From the NCBI RefSeq assembly GCF_000425905.1, contig NZ_KE384474.1:125998-189997 (forward strand): a stretch of DNA of 64,000 bases, written 5' to 3'. Below, piece after piece: positions 1 to 9,037 of this stretch. The DNA is from Lactobacillus psittaci DSM 15354 (GTDB lineage: Bacteria > Bacillota > Bacilli > Lactobacillales > Lactobacillaceae). A program made the position numbers and the translations under genes. Under the pieces are notes generated by a model that saw only the letters and a list, made by a program, of their open reading frames with translations, was not told the DNA's origin and made no database searches. Numbering within the stretch: the first letter of the stretch is position 1; each line of letters starts with the position of its first letter.

Positions 1-191
1 TGATGATTGATATGGCTCGACGTAATGGTGCTAACCAGGTGACCTTAGAAGTACGAGTAGACAATGAAAAAGCCCAAATGCTTTATCGTAATTTAGGATT
101 TGTTGATGGCTTTGTCAGAGTAGGATATTATCGAGAAGATCATGTAGATGGCTTAGAAATGATCTTATATTTGAAGGGAAAGAAGAAGTAA
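1..191 (+). CDS. rimI: RimI-type ribosomal-protein N-acetyltransferase, C-terminal part
   Basis: About 62 residues of the end of a GNAT acetyltransferase are visible; the 5' part lies outside the window. The segment [19 protein letters not shown] is the typical C-terminal GNAT motif (motif B, with the asparagine/tyrosine pattern NxxAxxLYxxxGF) that contacts acetyl-CoA, and it is followed by [14 protein letters not shown] as in RimI. The family acetylates the N-terminal residue of ribosomal protein S18. The stop is one base from the tsaD start, so the two are co-transcribed; rimI-tsaD pairing is common in Firmicutes and supports the name. The methionine at base 3 is internal and is not the start. 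Confidence 0.85.
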   Translation, partial: MIDMARRNGANQVTLEVRVDNEKAQMLYRNLGFVDGFVRVGYYREDHVDGLEMILYLKGKKK

Positions 192-192
192 A

Positions 193-1236
193 GTGACAGA
201 AAAAAAGGATATTCGCATTTTAGCTTATGAAAGTTCTTGCGATGAAACTTCAACTAGTGTCATTAAGAACGGCTGTGAAATTGAAAGTTTAATCGTTGCA
301 ACTCAGATTAAGTCGCATCAAAGATTTGGTGGTGTAGTTCCAGAAGTTGCTTCTAGACACCATATTGAAGTTATTAGCCAAATTACTAAAGAAGCGCTTA
401 GTGAGGCTAAGGTAACTTGGAATGATATTGATGCTATTGCAGTTACATATGGACCAGGCCTAGTTGGAGCTTTGTTAATTGGAGTAAGTGCGGCTAAGGC
501 AGCAAGTATGGCGACAGGAATTCCATTAATCGGAGTTGACCATATCATGGGGCATATTATGGCAGCACAACTTGAAGATAAAATTGAATATCCAGCTTTA
601 GCTTTGCAGGTATCAGGTGGACATACTGAGCTTGTTTTAATGCATGATCCAATTCATTTTGAAATTATTGGTGATACACGTGATGATGCAGCTGGAGAAG
701 CATATGATAAGATTGGCCGAGTTTTGGGAGTAAATTACCCTGCAGGTAAGACGATTGATAACTGGGCTCACCAAGGTAAAGATACTTTTAATTTCCCACG
801 GGCAATGCTTGAAGATGATGATTATGATTTCTCATTTTCTGGACTTAAGAGTGCTTTTATTAATACTTGTCATCATGCTGATCAAATTGGGGAAAAACTT
901 GATAAATATGACTTAGCTGCAAGTTTTCAAGCGGCTGTAGTTGATGTCTTAAGTCATAAAACAATTCGAGCAATTAAAGAATTTAAGCCTAAGACTTTTG
1001 TTTTAGGTGGGGGAGTTGCTGCTAACAAAGGCTTACGTGAACGCTTAGAAATGGAGATTGCTAAGTTAAAAGATAAGCCAAAAGTAATTATTCCTCCAAT
1101 GAAGTTATGTGGCGATAATGCGGCAATGATAGGAGCTGCTGCATATAATTTATACCAGGCAGGTAAGTTTAGTAGCTTAGACTTAAATGCAGATCCATCA
1201 CTTGAACTTCCTTATGCAGATTCAGTTCTAAATTGA
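193..1236 (+). CDS. tsaD: tRNA N6-threonylcarbamoyladenosine (t6A37) transferase subunit TsaD
   Basis: 347 residues, the normal length for TsaD (formerly Gcp/YgjD). The protein transfers the threonylcarbamoyl group to A37 of ANN-decoding tRNAs, working with TsaB and TsaE in the cytoplasm. Visible family marks are ESSCDET near residue 13, the metal-binding HIMGH motif (H117, H121), the glycine-rich SGGHTEL loop, [12 protein letters not shown], and the late GGGVAAN and CGDNAAM nucleotide-binding segments (ASKHA fold). The start is GTG, one base after the rimI stop, behind the purine-rich end of rimI. A strong hairpin follows the gene. In B. subtilis the next gene is ydiF; here about 12 kb of sugar genes come in between. 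Confidence 0.97.
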   Translation: MTEKKDIRILAYESSCDETSTSVIKNGCEIESLIVATQIKSHQRFGGVVPEVASRHHIEVISQITKEALSEAKVTWNDIDAIAVTYGPGLVGALLIGVSAAKAASMATGIPLIGVDHIMGHIMAAQLEDKIEYPALALQVSGGHTELVLMHDPIHFEIIGDTRDDAAGEAYDKIGRVLGVNYPAGKTIDNWAHQGKDTFNFPRAMLEDDDYDFSFSGLKSAFINTCHHADQIGEKLDKYDLAASFQAAVVDVLSHKTIRAIKEFKPKTFVLGGGVAANKGLRERLEMEIAKLKDKPKVIIPPMKLCGDNAAMIGAAAYNLYQAGKFSSLDLNADPSLELPYADSVLN

Positions 1237-1270
1237 TGAAATTTAAAATTATTACTTATAAAGGTATGCA

Positions 1271-1306
1271 AAAAGAGCAGTCAATTATTTGACTGCTCTT
1301 TTATTA
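1271..1306. terminator. Bidirectional terminator between tsaD and gtfA
   Basis: A 14-bp perfect inverted repeat (AAAAGAGCAGTCAA / TTGACTGCTCTTTT) with a 4-base loop has T-runs on both sides. It sits between the convergent tsaD and gtfA genes and probably serves both. Confidence 0.9.
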
Positions 1307-1321
1307 TCCTAACTAAAATTA

Positions 1322-2767
1322 TTAATCAAAGTTAACTTCTTTGTCGTTAACTTTAACGCTGTATTCAAGACTTGCTAAATCAAGGTTCAAAACAGCTTTT
1401 CTAGTCTTAGCCTTGTTTTCACGAATGATTTGGATTTGGCTTTCGCTAGGAGTAGTGATATCGATGCTACCTTCTAAGTCAAAGGCTTCTTCTTCGTTTC
1501 TGAATCGTAATAAGTTAAGTAATTTAGCAACTACTGGACGCTTAACTTCTTCAGCTACTTCATCAACTTCGTAGTAGTGACGGTTAATGTTTCTACCTTC
1601 CTTAGTTTCTTCAAGTAACTTCAAGTCGTTTTGACCAGCAAGTAAACCAACGTAGTAAACTTGTGGGATACCAGGTGCAAAGACTTGAACAAGACGTGAA
1701 ATGAAGTACTTCTTGTCATCGTCACCTAAAGCTGAGTAGTAAGTAGTGTTGATTTGGTAAATGTCAAGGTTGTGGTATTCAGCTGAAGAGTACTTACGCT
1801 TAACATTAGCACCCACCTTGTATAATTCGTTAGTGGTCATGTCAATTTCGTCATCAGCTAAAATGTCCTTGGCATCAACAACACCCAAACCATCGTGAGT
1901 ATCCAAAGTAGTGAATTGCTTCATTGGGCTCTTACGTAACCAATCAGCAAGACGCTTAGATTTACCATTGTAAAGTGAGTAAAGTAATACCATAGGTAAA
2001 GCAAAGTCATAAACAAAGTATCCGTGTTCACTAACCTTGAATGGGTACTTGTAGTGTTCGTGAATTTCTGGAAGAAGTTGAGCATCAGTACCCTTTAAGT
2101 CATCATTAGCTTCTTTTAATAAGTCCCAAATTTCTGGTTCAACGAAGAAGTCATTACTATCAAGCTTCTTAACTGCGTATGCAAATGCATCTAATCTGAT
2201 TAAACTTGCACCGTGGTTTGCCAAGTTAACTAAGTTATCCTTAACGAACTTCTTAGTAGTTTCAGTTCTAATATCTAAGTCAAGTTGGTCTTCACCAAAA
2301 GTGTTCCAGATATTAGTCTTAGTGCCATCAGCAAATTCAATAGTTTGGTATGGTGCACGGTCCTTACGCTTGTAGATTAAGTCTACATCTGCTTGAGTAG
2401 GACGATTTTCTGGCCAAAACTTATCCCAGTTAAGGTAAAGGTCCTTGTACTTACTCTTATCCTTGTTTTTAACAAAGTCCTTGTAGTATTCAGAGTGCTT
2501 TGATAAGTGGTTAATCATGAAGTCAAACATAGTGTAGTACTTGCTTGATAATGCTTCAATATCGCTCCAGTCACCGAACTTTTCATCGACTTTGTCGTAA
2601 GTCATTGGTGAAAAGCCACGGTCTCCAGCTGATGGGAAAAATGGCAAGATGTGTAAACCACCAATAGCACCCTTTAAATAATTTTCCAAAACATAGTTTA
2701 GGTCTTTGAGGTTGTGACCCATACTATCAGGGTAGGTAATTAACATTACTTTGTTTTGTAATTTCAT
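1322..2767 (-). CDS. gtfA: Sucrose phosphorylase (GH13)
   Basis: 481 residues, the usual size. The enzyme splits sucrose with phosphate into glucose-1-phosphate and fructose in the cytoplasm. GH13 regions are visible: [11 protein letters not shown] with nucleophile D193, PEIHEHY with acid/base E234, and [10 protein letters not shown] with the transition-state aspartate near D292. The N-terminal [12 protein letters not shown] and [16 protein letters not shown] match GtfA of Lactobacillus and Streptococcus mutans. In the classic msm operon gtfA is the last gene after msmK; here it is a separate, divergently read gene at the far end of the cassette. It should process sucrose released from raffinose by MelA. 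A near-perfect cre-like site lies just before its SD (aaggag), so catabolite control is likely. Confidence 0.95.
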   Translation of the reverse strand: MKLQNKVMLITYPDSMGHNLKDLNYVLENYLKGAIGGLHILPFFPSAGDRGFSPMTYDKVDEKFGDWSDIEALSSKYYTMFDFMINHLSKHSEYYKDFVKNKDKSKYKDLYLNWDKFWPENRPTQADVDLIYKRKDRAPYQTIEFADGTKTNIWNTFGEDQLDLDIRTETTKKFVKDNLVNLANHGASLIRLDAFAYAVKKLDSNDFFVEPEIWDLLKEANDDLKGTDAQLLPEIHEHYKYPFKVSEHGYFVYDFALPMVLLYSLYNGKSKRLADWLRKSPMKQFTTLDTHDGLGVVDAKDILADDEIDMTTNELYKVGANVKRKYSSAEYHNLDIYQINTTYYSALGDDDKKYFISRLVQVFAPGIPQVYYVGLLAGQNDLKLLEETKEGRNINRHYYEVDEVAEEVKRPVVAKLLNLLRFRNEEEAFDLEGSIDITTPSESQIQIIRENKAKTRKAVLNLDLASLEYSVKVNDKEVNFD

Positions 2768-2783
2768 AACTATTTACTCCTTG

Positions 2784-2797
2784 TTATAGCGCTTTCA
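2784..2797 (-). promoter_or_regulatory. cre-like / LacI-family operator upstream of gtfA
   Basis: On the minus strand the sequence reads TGAAAGCGCTATAA, 13 of 14 matches to the cre consensus TGWAANCGNTNWCA. It lies 17-30 bases before the gtfA start, downstream of the probable promoter, so a bound CcpA or LacI-type repressor would act as a roadblock. Which of the family members binds cannot be decided from sequence. Confidence 0.6.
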
Positions 2798-2838
2798 GTT
2801 GATTTTATATTGAAATTGTATAAAATAGTTGTATCATA

Positions 2839-2852
2839 TGTAACTATTTACA
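2839..2852. promoter_or_regulatory. Possible LacI-type operator between gtfA and the lacI-type gene
   Basis: TGTAACTATTTACA has perfect TGTAA/TTACA half-sites around four bases. The half-sites match those near the melA promoter. It lies in the divergent gtfA / regulator intergenic region and could be an autoregulatory site. It lacks the central CG usual for LacI-family operators, so confidence is limited. Confidence 0.35.
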
Positions 2853-2908
2853 CAAATTTACATAAAATACAATCTCATATTTTATTATAACGAAAACAAG
2901 GTGATAAA

Positions 2909-3856
2909 GTGAATGCTAATATTAATGATGTAGCTAAAAAAGCTGGAGTTTCAATTGCGACAGTTTCACGCTATGTAAATCAAAATGGTTATGTTGCTAA
3001 TGCAACTGCAGAGAAGATTGAAGCCGCAATTAATGAATTAAATTATAAGCCTAAAAACGGCCATAGGAACACTAATACTTCCAGATCAATTGGCATAATT
3101 TTTCCTTCGATTCGCAATCCCTTATTTTCAGAATTATTTACACATATTGAAAAATCACTTGCAGAAAAAGGATACAGCAGTACTTTATTTTTAGATAATA
3201 ATGAATCACATAGTATTGATGACTATGTTGATTTAATTGCTCAAGGGAAGATTAAAGCAATTATTAATAGCTCTCCTCTTAAGACTAAAAAAATAACTTA
3301 TCAAGGCGTTCCAATTGTTTCATTTGATCGTAATCTTGGACCTAGTATCCCAATGATTTCATGCAATAACTTAGACGGTGGCTTCAAGATCGCTAAGGAA
3401 GTTCTTGCGAGAAAAGCTAAGAAAATTTTGATTCTATCTGGGAATAAGCAAGACTATTTTCCAATCACTGACCGGATAAAGGGAATGGTTAAGGTTTTTA
3501 ATTACTATAATCTAGATATAAAAACAGCCTATACTGATTTTGAAAGCTCTGAAATTGTTCGCAAAGTGCAAATTGATAAATTAATAAAAGATAAAGAATA
3601 TGATGCAATTTGTACTACAGATGATATCACGGCATTATTGGTTCGAGAACAAGCTAGTCTGATTGACTACAGCCCAATTATTACCGGCTTTGATGGATCA
3701 ACCTTTATTAACCACTTATTCCCTAATTTAATTACGATTCGGCAACCACTAGAAGAAATTGCGGGCTTATTGGTAGAAATCTGTCTAAGTCAAAGTGAGA
3801 ATTACAAAGAAAACATCGAAAAAAGATACATTTTGCCTGTTGAGCTAATTAGATAA
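2909..3856 (+). CDS. LacI/GalR-family sugar regulator (short form)
   Basis: 315 residues. An N-terminal LacI helix-turn-helix is clear (INDVAKKAGVSIATVSRYVNQ, residues 4-24), with the hinge helix around residues 45-55. A periplasmic-binding-protein-like effector domain follows (IGIIFPSIRNPLFSEL, FDRNLGPSIPMISCNN, ITGFDGS). The start is GTG behind an AAGGTG SD. It is transcribed away from gtfA and lies upstream of melA in the same direction, with a terminator in between. Likely effectors are alpha-galactosides or sucrose, but this is inferred from position only. It is one of two LacI-type genes in the cassette; the other faces away from msmEFGK. Confidence 0.9.
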   Translation: MNANINDVAKKAGVSIATVSRYVNQNGYVANATAEKIEAAINELNYKPKNGHRNTNTSRSIGIIFPSIRNPLFSELFTHIEKSLAEKGYSSTLFLDNNESHSIDDYVDLIAQGKIKAIINSSPLKTKKITYQGVPIVSFDRNLGPSIPMISCNNLDGGFKIAKEVLARKAKKILILSGNKQDYFPITDRIKGMVKVFNYYNLDIKTAYTDFESSEIVRKVQIDKLIKDKEYDAICTTDDITALLVREQASLIDYSPIITGFDGSTFINHLFPNLITIRQPLEEIAGLLVEICLSQSENYKENIEKRYILPVELIR

Positions 3857-3870
3857 AGTAAATTTATTTA

Positions 3871-3904
3871 AGCCTTGGATTATAATCCAAGGCTTTTTGT
3901 TTTG
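3871..3904 (+). terminator. Terminator after the first lacI-type gene
   Basis: A perfect self-complementary 24-base stretch (AGCCTTGGATTA / TAATCCAAGGCT) is followed by a T-rich tail. It separates the regulator from melA. Confidence 0.85.
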
Positions 3905-3970
3905 CTTTATTTTTTATAAGGTGATAAAAGTAATTTTTAGTAAACATCAACCGTTTTTATCCTTATTTTG

Positions 3971-3983
3971 GTAAACGTTTCAA
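3971..3983. promoter_or_regulatory. LacI-type operator-like element upstream of melA
   Basis: GTAAACGTTTCAA contains the palindrome AAACGTTT typical of LacI-family sites. The identical 13-mer occurs at 8849-8861 just upstream of the second lacI-type gene, which suggests the same protein sees both. Confidence 0.45.
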
Positions 3984-4034
3984 ATTCAATATTTACAACA
4001 CTTATACCCTAAATAAGCACTACTACCGCATCGG

Positions 4035-4084
4035 TGTAAGTGTTTACAAAAAATGAATATAAAGGTACTATGTAACCGTTAACA
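4035..4084 (+). promoter_or_regulatory. melA promoter with overlapping LacI/CcpA operators
   Basis: The -35 is TTTACA (4043-4048), the spacer is 17 bases, and the -10 is TACTAT (4066-4071). TGTAACCGTTAACA (4071-4084) matches the cre consensus at all 14 positions and starts on the last base of the -10. A second palindrome, TGTAAGTGTTTACA (4035-4048), covers the -35. Binding at either would block RNA polymerase. The msmE promoter has the same geometry. Confidence 0.7.
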
Positions 4085-4114
4085 AAAGACAAATTTAAAG
4101 AAAAGAGTAGTAAT

Positions 4115-6301
4115 ATGATCACATTTGATGAACAACAAAAAGTTTTTAACCTCTCAAATTCATCTATTTCTTATCTCTTCTCAATTGAAGAAGGCGGATT
4201 ACTAAGTCACCTATACTATGGCCCTACGATTAGAGGCTATCATGGTGAACGCTTCTACCCAAGAGTTGATCGTGGGTTCTCTGGTAATTTACCTAATTCA
4301 ATGGACCGCACTTATTCAAAAGATGATTTGCTCCAAGAATACTCTGGTAACAATACTGGCGATTTTAGACTACCTGCCGTTGTAATTAAAACTAAAAACG
4401 GCGCAAGAATGACTGATTTTCGTTATCACTCATACAAAATTATTGATGGCAAGCCCAAGCTTGATGGTCTGCCACAAAGTTATGTAGAAAGTGATCAAGA
4501 GGCTCAAACATTGGAAGTAACTTTACGTGATGATGTTATCAAGGCTGATTTAGTTTTAACTTATACAATTTATCGTGATCGCCCAGTTATCACTAGAAAT
4601 GCTCGTGTGATTAACCGTAGCGATGATGCTTTCTACGTTGAAAAGTTAGCTTCCATGCAACTTGACTTAACTAAGCAAGACTACGATTTAGTTTACTTAC
4701 CAGGCCAATATGGGGTTGAACGTCAAACAAGACGTAAGTCAATTGATCAAGGAATTTTTGAAATGTCTAGTCGGCGCGGTGCAAGTTCTCACCATATGAA
4801 TCCATTTGCTGCAATTGTTGATAAGAACACCGATGAATTCCACGGCAATGTTATGGCAACCTTACTTGTATATTCTGGCAACTTTAAGATTAGTTTGGAA
4901 AGTGACCAAATTGATCAAATCCGTTTGCTTGCTGGAATTAACGATGACAATTTTAGCTGGAAATTAAATCCAGGTGAAAGCTTCCAAACTCCTGAAGCTA
5001 TTAACGTTTACTCAACTAAGGGACTTAATGGTATGACTAAAGTTTTCCACCATTTATTGCGCGAACGAGTAGCACGTGGAAAATGGCGGGATCGTCAGCG
5101 TCCAATCATTATCAATAACTGGGAAGCTACTGAAATGAACTTTGATGCTGCTAAGCTTGAGCAAATTGTTGAAGAAGCTAAGCCGCTAGGCATTGAAATG
5201 TTTGTCTTAGATGACGGCTGGTTTGGTCACAGAAATGATGACAATTCGAGTCTTGGTGACTGGTATGTCAATACCAAGAAAATTGACTTACATAAAGTAG
5301 CTAACCAAACTCACGACGCTGGTATGAAATTTGGTCTATGGTTTGAACCAGAAATGATTTCTAAAGATTCAGACTTATATAAGGCTCATCCAGATTACGT
5401 TTTGCATGAACCTGGACGTGGAATGACTTTAGCTAGAAACCAATTGGTACTTGATTTTAGCCGTCCAGAAGTTGTTGACAATATCTTTAATCAAATTTGC
5501 AAGATTCTAGATGATGTAGATATTGATTACATCAAGTGGGATTGCAACCGGAACTTAACTGAAGTTTATTCAGCTGCTTATCCAGCAAATCAAGAAGGTG
5601 AAATTGCTCACCGTCATATCTTGGGTGTCTACAGTTTAATGGAAAGATTAATTGAAAGATATCCAGATATCTTATTTGAAAGTTGTTCTGGTGGTGGTGG
5701 TCGTGATGATGCAGGACTACTTTACTACATGCCACAATGCTGGCCATCAGATAATACAGATGCTAATGAACGCTTAAGAATTCAAGAAGGCACTAGTTTA
5801 GTTTATCCAATGTCTTCAGTTACTGGTCACGTTTCTGCAGTGCCAAATGGTCATACAGCCCGCATTACTAGTTTCAAGATGCGTGGCGATGTTGCAATGA
5901 GTTCAACATTTGGTTATGAATTAGATCCAGGTGCATTAACTGATGCAGAAAAAGCACAAGTAAAAGAGCAAGTTGCCTTTTATAAGAAGCATCGACAATT
6001 AGTCCAATTTGGTAACTTCTACCGCTTGCAGAGTGCTTTTACTGGCAACCATGTTGCTTGGGAATTCGTTAGCCCAGACAAGAGCGAAGCCTTACTCTTT
6101 ATGTATCGTAAGCTAAGTTCAGTTCGCTATGAAATTGTTAATACCAAGATGTATGCCCTTGATCCTGATAAGAATTATCAAGATAGTGTAACTGGTAAAG
6201 TTTATGGTGGGGACGAATTGATGAATGTTGGATTATTTAGAGATCCAACCCATAAAGGTGATTTTATTAGTGAAGTTCATTACTTCAAAGAAGTTAAATA
6301 A
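4115..6301 (+). CDS. melA: Alpha-galactosidase (GH36)
   Basis: 728 residues, the standard length of the lactobacillar MelA/AgaN type. It hydrolyses terminal alpha-1,6-galactose from melibiose, raffinose and stachyose in the cytoplasm; no signal peptide is present. The N-terminal beta-sandwich runs to about residue 320 and the TIM barrel from about 330 to 650. Catalytic marks are DYIKWDCNRN with nucleophile D476 and CWPSDNTDA with acid/base D546; LDDGWFG near 366 and GLWFEPEM near 407 are substrate-binding segments. The SD is AAAGAG a few bases before ATG. The promoter overlaps a perfect cre-like operator. The sugar symporter gene follows 34 bases later without a terminator, so they form an operon. 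Confidence 0.96.
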   Translation: MITFDEQQKVFNLSNSSISYLFSIEEGGLLSHLYYGPTIRGYHGERFYPRVDRGFSGNLPNSMDRTYSKDDLLQEYSGNNTGDFRLPAVVIKTKNGARMTDFRYHSYKIIDGKPKLDGLPQSYVESDQEAQTLEVTLRDDVIKADLVLTYTIYRDRPVITRNARVINRSDDAFYVEKLASMQLDLTKQDYDLVYLPGQYGVERQTRRKSIDQGIFEMSSRRGASSHHMNPFAAIVDKNTDEFHGNVMATLLVYSGNFKISLESDQIDQIRLLAGINDDNFSWKLNPGESFQTPEAINVYSTKGLNGMTKVFHHLLRERVARGKWRDRQRPIIINNWEATEMNFDAAKLEQIVEEAKPLGIEMFVLDDGWFGHRNDDNSSLGDWYVNTKKIDLHKVANQTHDAGMKFGLWFEPEMISKDSDLYKAHPDYVLHEPGRGMTLARNQLVLDFSRPEVVDNIFNQICKILDDVDIDYIKWDCNRNLTEVYSAAYPANQEGEIAHRHILGVYSLMERLIERYPDILFESCSGGGGRDDAGLLYYMPQCWPSDNTDANERLRIQEGTSLVYPMSSVTGHVSAVPNGHTARITSFKMRGDVAMSSTFGYELDPGALTDAEKAQVKEQVAFYKKHRQLVQFGNFYRLQSAFTGNHVAWEFVSPDKSEALLFMYRKLSSVRYEIVNTKMYALDPDKNYQDSVTGKVYGGDELMNVGLFRDPTHKGDFISEVHYFKEVK

Positions 6302-6335
6302 TTGAAATAATAAATATTTTGGAGATAAAAACATT

Positions 6336-7739
6336 ATGCAAAAGTGGAAAAATACCATTGCCTACGGATTAGGGGCATTTGGACATGACTCATTTTACGG
6401 AATTTTAAATACTTATTTATTAATGTTTATCACTAGTATTATGTTTTCTGGTGGAGATAAACATTACACTACTCATATGGTAGCCATTACAACAATGATT
6501 ATCATGGTGGTTAGAATTATCGAATTAGTGCTTGATCCATTTATTGGTTCAATGATTGATAAAACTAATTCCAAATGGGGAAAGTATCGCCCTTGGATTT
6601 TAGGAACTGGTTTGATTTTGGGATTAGGCAGTCCATTCTTGTTTACTACTATGAATGGTTTATCTACCAAGAATGGAAACTTGTTCTTAATTTTATTCAC
6701 TATTATGTTCTTTGTTTTGTATATTGTATATGCATTTAAGGACATTTCTTTCTGGGGATTATTACCAGCAATGTCATTATCATCAGATGATCGTGGTTTT
6801 ACAGCTACCGGTGCGAGAATTGGCTCAACTATTGGTGGTAACATTATTACTGTTTTGTATGCAGTTTTGTTAACTTACTTCTCAGGTTCAAGTAACTTTA
6901 ATGAACATGGTTGGTTCATGTTTGCATTAGTAATTGGTTTAACACAATTTGTTGGTGCAGCCTTCACTGCCTTTGGTACTAAGGAAAAGGCTTCTATTGT
7001 TACTGATCAAAACCAAAAAGAAATTACTATTGGCCAAATTTTTAAAACTATTGGTACTAACGACCAATTAGGCTGGATGTCACTTTCATACATTATTTAT
7101 GGTCTAGGTACCTCAATTACCAACAGTTTTATGCTTTATTACTTCCGTTATGTACTTGATGCACAAGATAAGTGGCAATATGTTGGTTGGTTAGGTATTT
7201 TTAGTGGATTTGTTTCAATCATCTCATATCCATTCTTAGCTAAATTCTTTGGTCGTCGTAAGATTATGGTTGGTTCAATGCTTACTATGGTCTTGTCATA
7301 TATCATCTTCTCACTTACTCAAAACGTTGCTATGACTTTAGTAGCACAACTTTTCTACACTTTAGCTGGTCCGCTTGTATTTATGGTATTATTATTAACT
7401 ATTGCCGACTGTGTAGAATATGGTCAATTAAAGACTGGTCACAGATCAGAAGCTGCCACTAGTGCGGTTCGTCCAATGCTTGATAAGTTCAATGGTGCCG
7501 TAACTACTGGTTTAACAGGTGTGATTGCCGGTATTGTTGGGATGACAGGTAATGTAGCAGCATCAAGTATTACTGCTCATGATGTATTCTTATTTAAGAC
7601 CTTTGCCTTTTACATTCCATTATTAACTACAATCATTGGGATGATTATCTTTGCTACTAAGGTTAAGCTAGATGAAAAGATGCACGCTGATATTGTTAAT
7701 AAGTTAGCTAAAGATATTAAAGCAGAAGAAAATAAGTAA
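6336..7739 (+). CDS. GPH-family sugar:cation symporter (probable alpha-galactoside importer)
   Basis: 467 residues, hydrophobic throughout with about 12 membrane segments, of the glycoside-pentoside-hexuronide (MelB/LacS/RafP) family. The N-terminus (KNTIAYGLGAFGHDSFYG), DPFIGSMIDKTNSKWGKYRPWI and the later DCVEYGQLKTGHRSEA are family signatures. The last keeps the cation/sugar-site region. There is no C-terminal PTS EIIA-like domain as in LacS, so it is not controlled by that kind of phosphorylation. Being downstream of melA it most likely brings in melibiose or raffinose with a proton or sodium. Together with msmEFGK it gives the strain two unrelated routes for related sugars. Confidence 0.9.
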   Translation: MQKWKNTIAYGLGAFGHDSFYGILNTYLLMFITSIMFSGGDKHYTTHMVAITTMIIMVVRIIELVLDPFIGSMIDKTNSKWGKYRPWILGTGLILGLGSPFLFTTMNGLSTKNGNLFLILFTIMFFVLYIVYAFKDISFWGLLPAMSLSSDDRGFTATGARIGSTIGGNIITVLYAVLLTYFSGSSNFNEHGWFMFALVIGLTQFVGAAFTAFGTKEKASIVTDQNQKEITIGQIFKTIGTNDQLGWMSLSYIIYGLGTSITNSFMLYYFRYVLDAQDKWQYVGWLGIFSGFVSIISYPFLAKFFGRRKIMVGSMLTMVLSYIIFSLTQNVAMTLVAQLFYTLAGPLVFMVLLLTIADCVEYGQLKTGHRSEAATSAVRPMLDKFNGAVTTGLTGVIAGIVGMTGNVAASSITAHDVFLFKTFAFYIPLLTTIIGMIIFATKVKLDEKMHADIVNKLAKDIKAEENK

Positions 7740-7757
7740 TCAGTAATTCATAAATGG

Positions 7758-7789
7758 AAAAAGAATCTAGGCAACTAGATTCTTTTTTT
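7758..7789. terminator. Bidirectional terminator between the symporter and the second lacI-type gene
   Basis: AAAAAGAATCTAG, loop GCAA, CTAGATTCTTTTT: a 13-bp stem with T-runs on both strands between convergent genes. Confidence 0.9.
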
Positions 7790-7791
7790 GA

Positions 7792-8820
7792 TTATTTTTT
7801 AGTTTTTGCACTACTTTCTCTTTCAATAAATTTAGATGGTAGTAACAAATGATAGGGAATAGTTCGATGATTAACGAAGCGGTCATGCAATAGCCGGATA
7901 GCTGCTTGCCCCATTTCAAAACTTGGAGCACTGATTGAGCTAAGTGAAGGTACTAGATATGATGCGACTTCAGAGTTGTTATAACTAACGACTTCAATAT
8001 CTGCTGGAATTTGTTTTTGGCTAAGGTGAATAGCGCGATATGCGCCAACAGCTAAGACGTCACTAGCTATAATCACAACTTTAGGAGGATTTTCAATACT
8101 GAGCAGTTGCTTCATCGCACTAAAACCTTCTTCTAAGGTCCAGTTAGTCAAAACCTCTTTAATTGGTAAATTATGTAACTTCATCCAGGTTTCGTAAGCT
8201 TGAGTTCTGGGATCTAGGTTACTTTTTCTAGATAAGTGAGTTTGGTTCATTTCGTTGATGTATCCGCCAATAAAACCGATATTAGTTTCATTTCTTTCTT
8301 GAAGTAAATTCAAAATTCGATTAGTAAAATCAGAGTAAGTGTTGCGAATTAAATCGAATTTGTCAAAGTGGCGATATTCATCGATAATCACAATATTAGA
8401 ATTATAAAGTGAAACGCGTTTAATGAAACTAGCAGTAAAGGTTCCAATAATGATTACGCCGTCAAAGTTTTTAACATTTGAAAAAATAAAATCAGGTTTT
8501 GGAAAATGGATAAAACTACTAATTTCATAATGATTAGCTAGAGCTTCTTCTTGTAAGCCACGATTAATATTTGAAAAATATAAGTCACGATTAAGTTGCT
8601 CAATACTTAAAGCACATAAGACAATAATTTTTCGTTTTTTATTGTTGATATTAATTAAAAGGCGGTTAGGTCGTGGGTCATAATGTAATTTATTTGCTAC
8701 AGCTAATACTTTTTGTCTAGTTGAATCTTTAATTGAAAATGTTTTATCTTGACTTAAAACTCGCGAAACAGTTGCTGGAGAAACCCCAGCTTTTCTGGCA
8801 ATTTCTCTTATACTAGTCAT
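7792..8820 (-). CDS. LacI/GalR-family regulator, probable msm operon repressor
   Basis: 342 residues from the chosen ATG at 8820, which has a GAGGTG SD six bases upstream; an in-frame GTG nine bases earlier falls inside that SD and is unlikely. The HTH reads TSIREIARKAGVSPATVSRV, followed by a LacI effector domain (IGFIGGYINE, VVIIASDVLAVGAYRAI, SYNNSEVASYLVPSLSSI). It is divergent from msmEFGK and shares the intergenic region with three operator-like sequences, so it most likely represses msmEFGK, itself and perhaps melA. In other lactobacilli the gene at this place is called msmR; AraC- and LacI-type msmR both exist, so the symbol is left out. Confidence 0.9.
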   Translation of the reverse strand: MTSIREIARKAGVSPATVSRVLSQDKTFSIKDSTRQKVLAVANKLHYDPRPNRLLININNKKRKIIVLCALSIEQLNRDLYFSNINRGLQEEALANHYEISSFIHFPKPDFIFSNVKNFDGVIIIGTFTASFIKRVSLYNSNIVIIDEYRHFDKFDLIRNTYSDFTNRILNLLQERNETNIGFIGGYINEMNQTHLSRKSNLDPRTQAYETWMKLHNLPIKEVLTNWTLEEGFSAMKQLLSIENPPKVVIIASDVLAVGAYRAIHLSQKQIPADIEVVSYNNSEVASYLVPSLSSISAPSFEMGQAAIRLLHDRFVNHRTIPYHLLLPSKFIERESSAKTKK

Positions 8821-8848
8821 AAATTTCACCTCTGTCAGTAAATATTAA

Positions 8849-8861
8849 GTAAACGTTTCAA
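8849..8861. promoter_or_regulatory. Operator-like element before the second lacI-type gene
   Basis: GTAAACGTTTCAA, the same 13-mer as at 3971-3983 before melA. It lies 29 bases upstream of the regulator start, fitting autoregulation. Confidence 0.45.
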
Positions 8862-8902
8862 TTATTTATTATAAAGGATTCATAGTGCTTTTTCTATGAA
8901 AA

Positions 8903-8960
8903 TGTAACCGCTATAATGTTTACAAATTCATAGCTCTAGTTTACTATGAAACCGTTAACA
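8903..8960 (+). promoter_or_regulatory. msmE promoter with two cre/LacI-type operators
   Basis: The -35 is TTTACA (8919-8924), the spacer 17 bases and the -10 TACTAT (8942-8947). TGAAACCGTTAACA (8947-8960) matches the cre consensus at 14 of 14 positions and begins on the last base of the -10. TGTAACCGCTATAA (8903-8916, 13 of 14) sits above the -35. Two sites flanking a promoter allow looping or joint control by the local repressor and CcpA. Confidence 0.7.
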
Positions 8961-9037
8961 GTAATTGGAAGCGCATTTATAGAATAAATTTGGGTGTAAA
9001 TTATTGCAAATTTATTTTTGGTGAGAGGAGAATTGCG

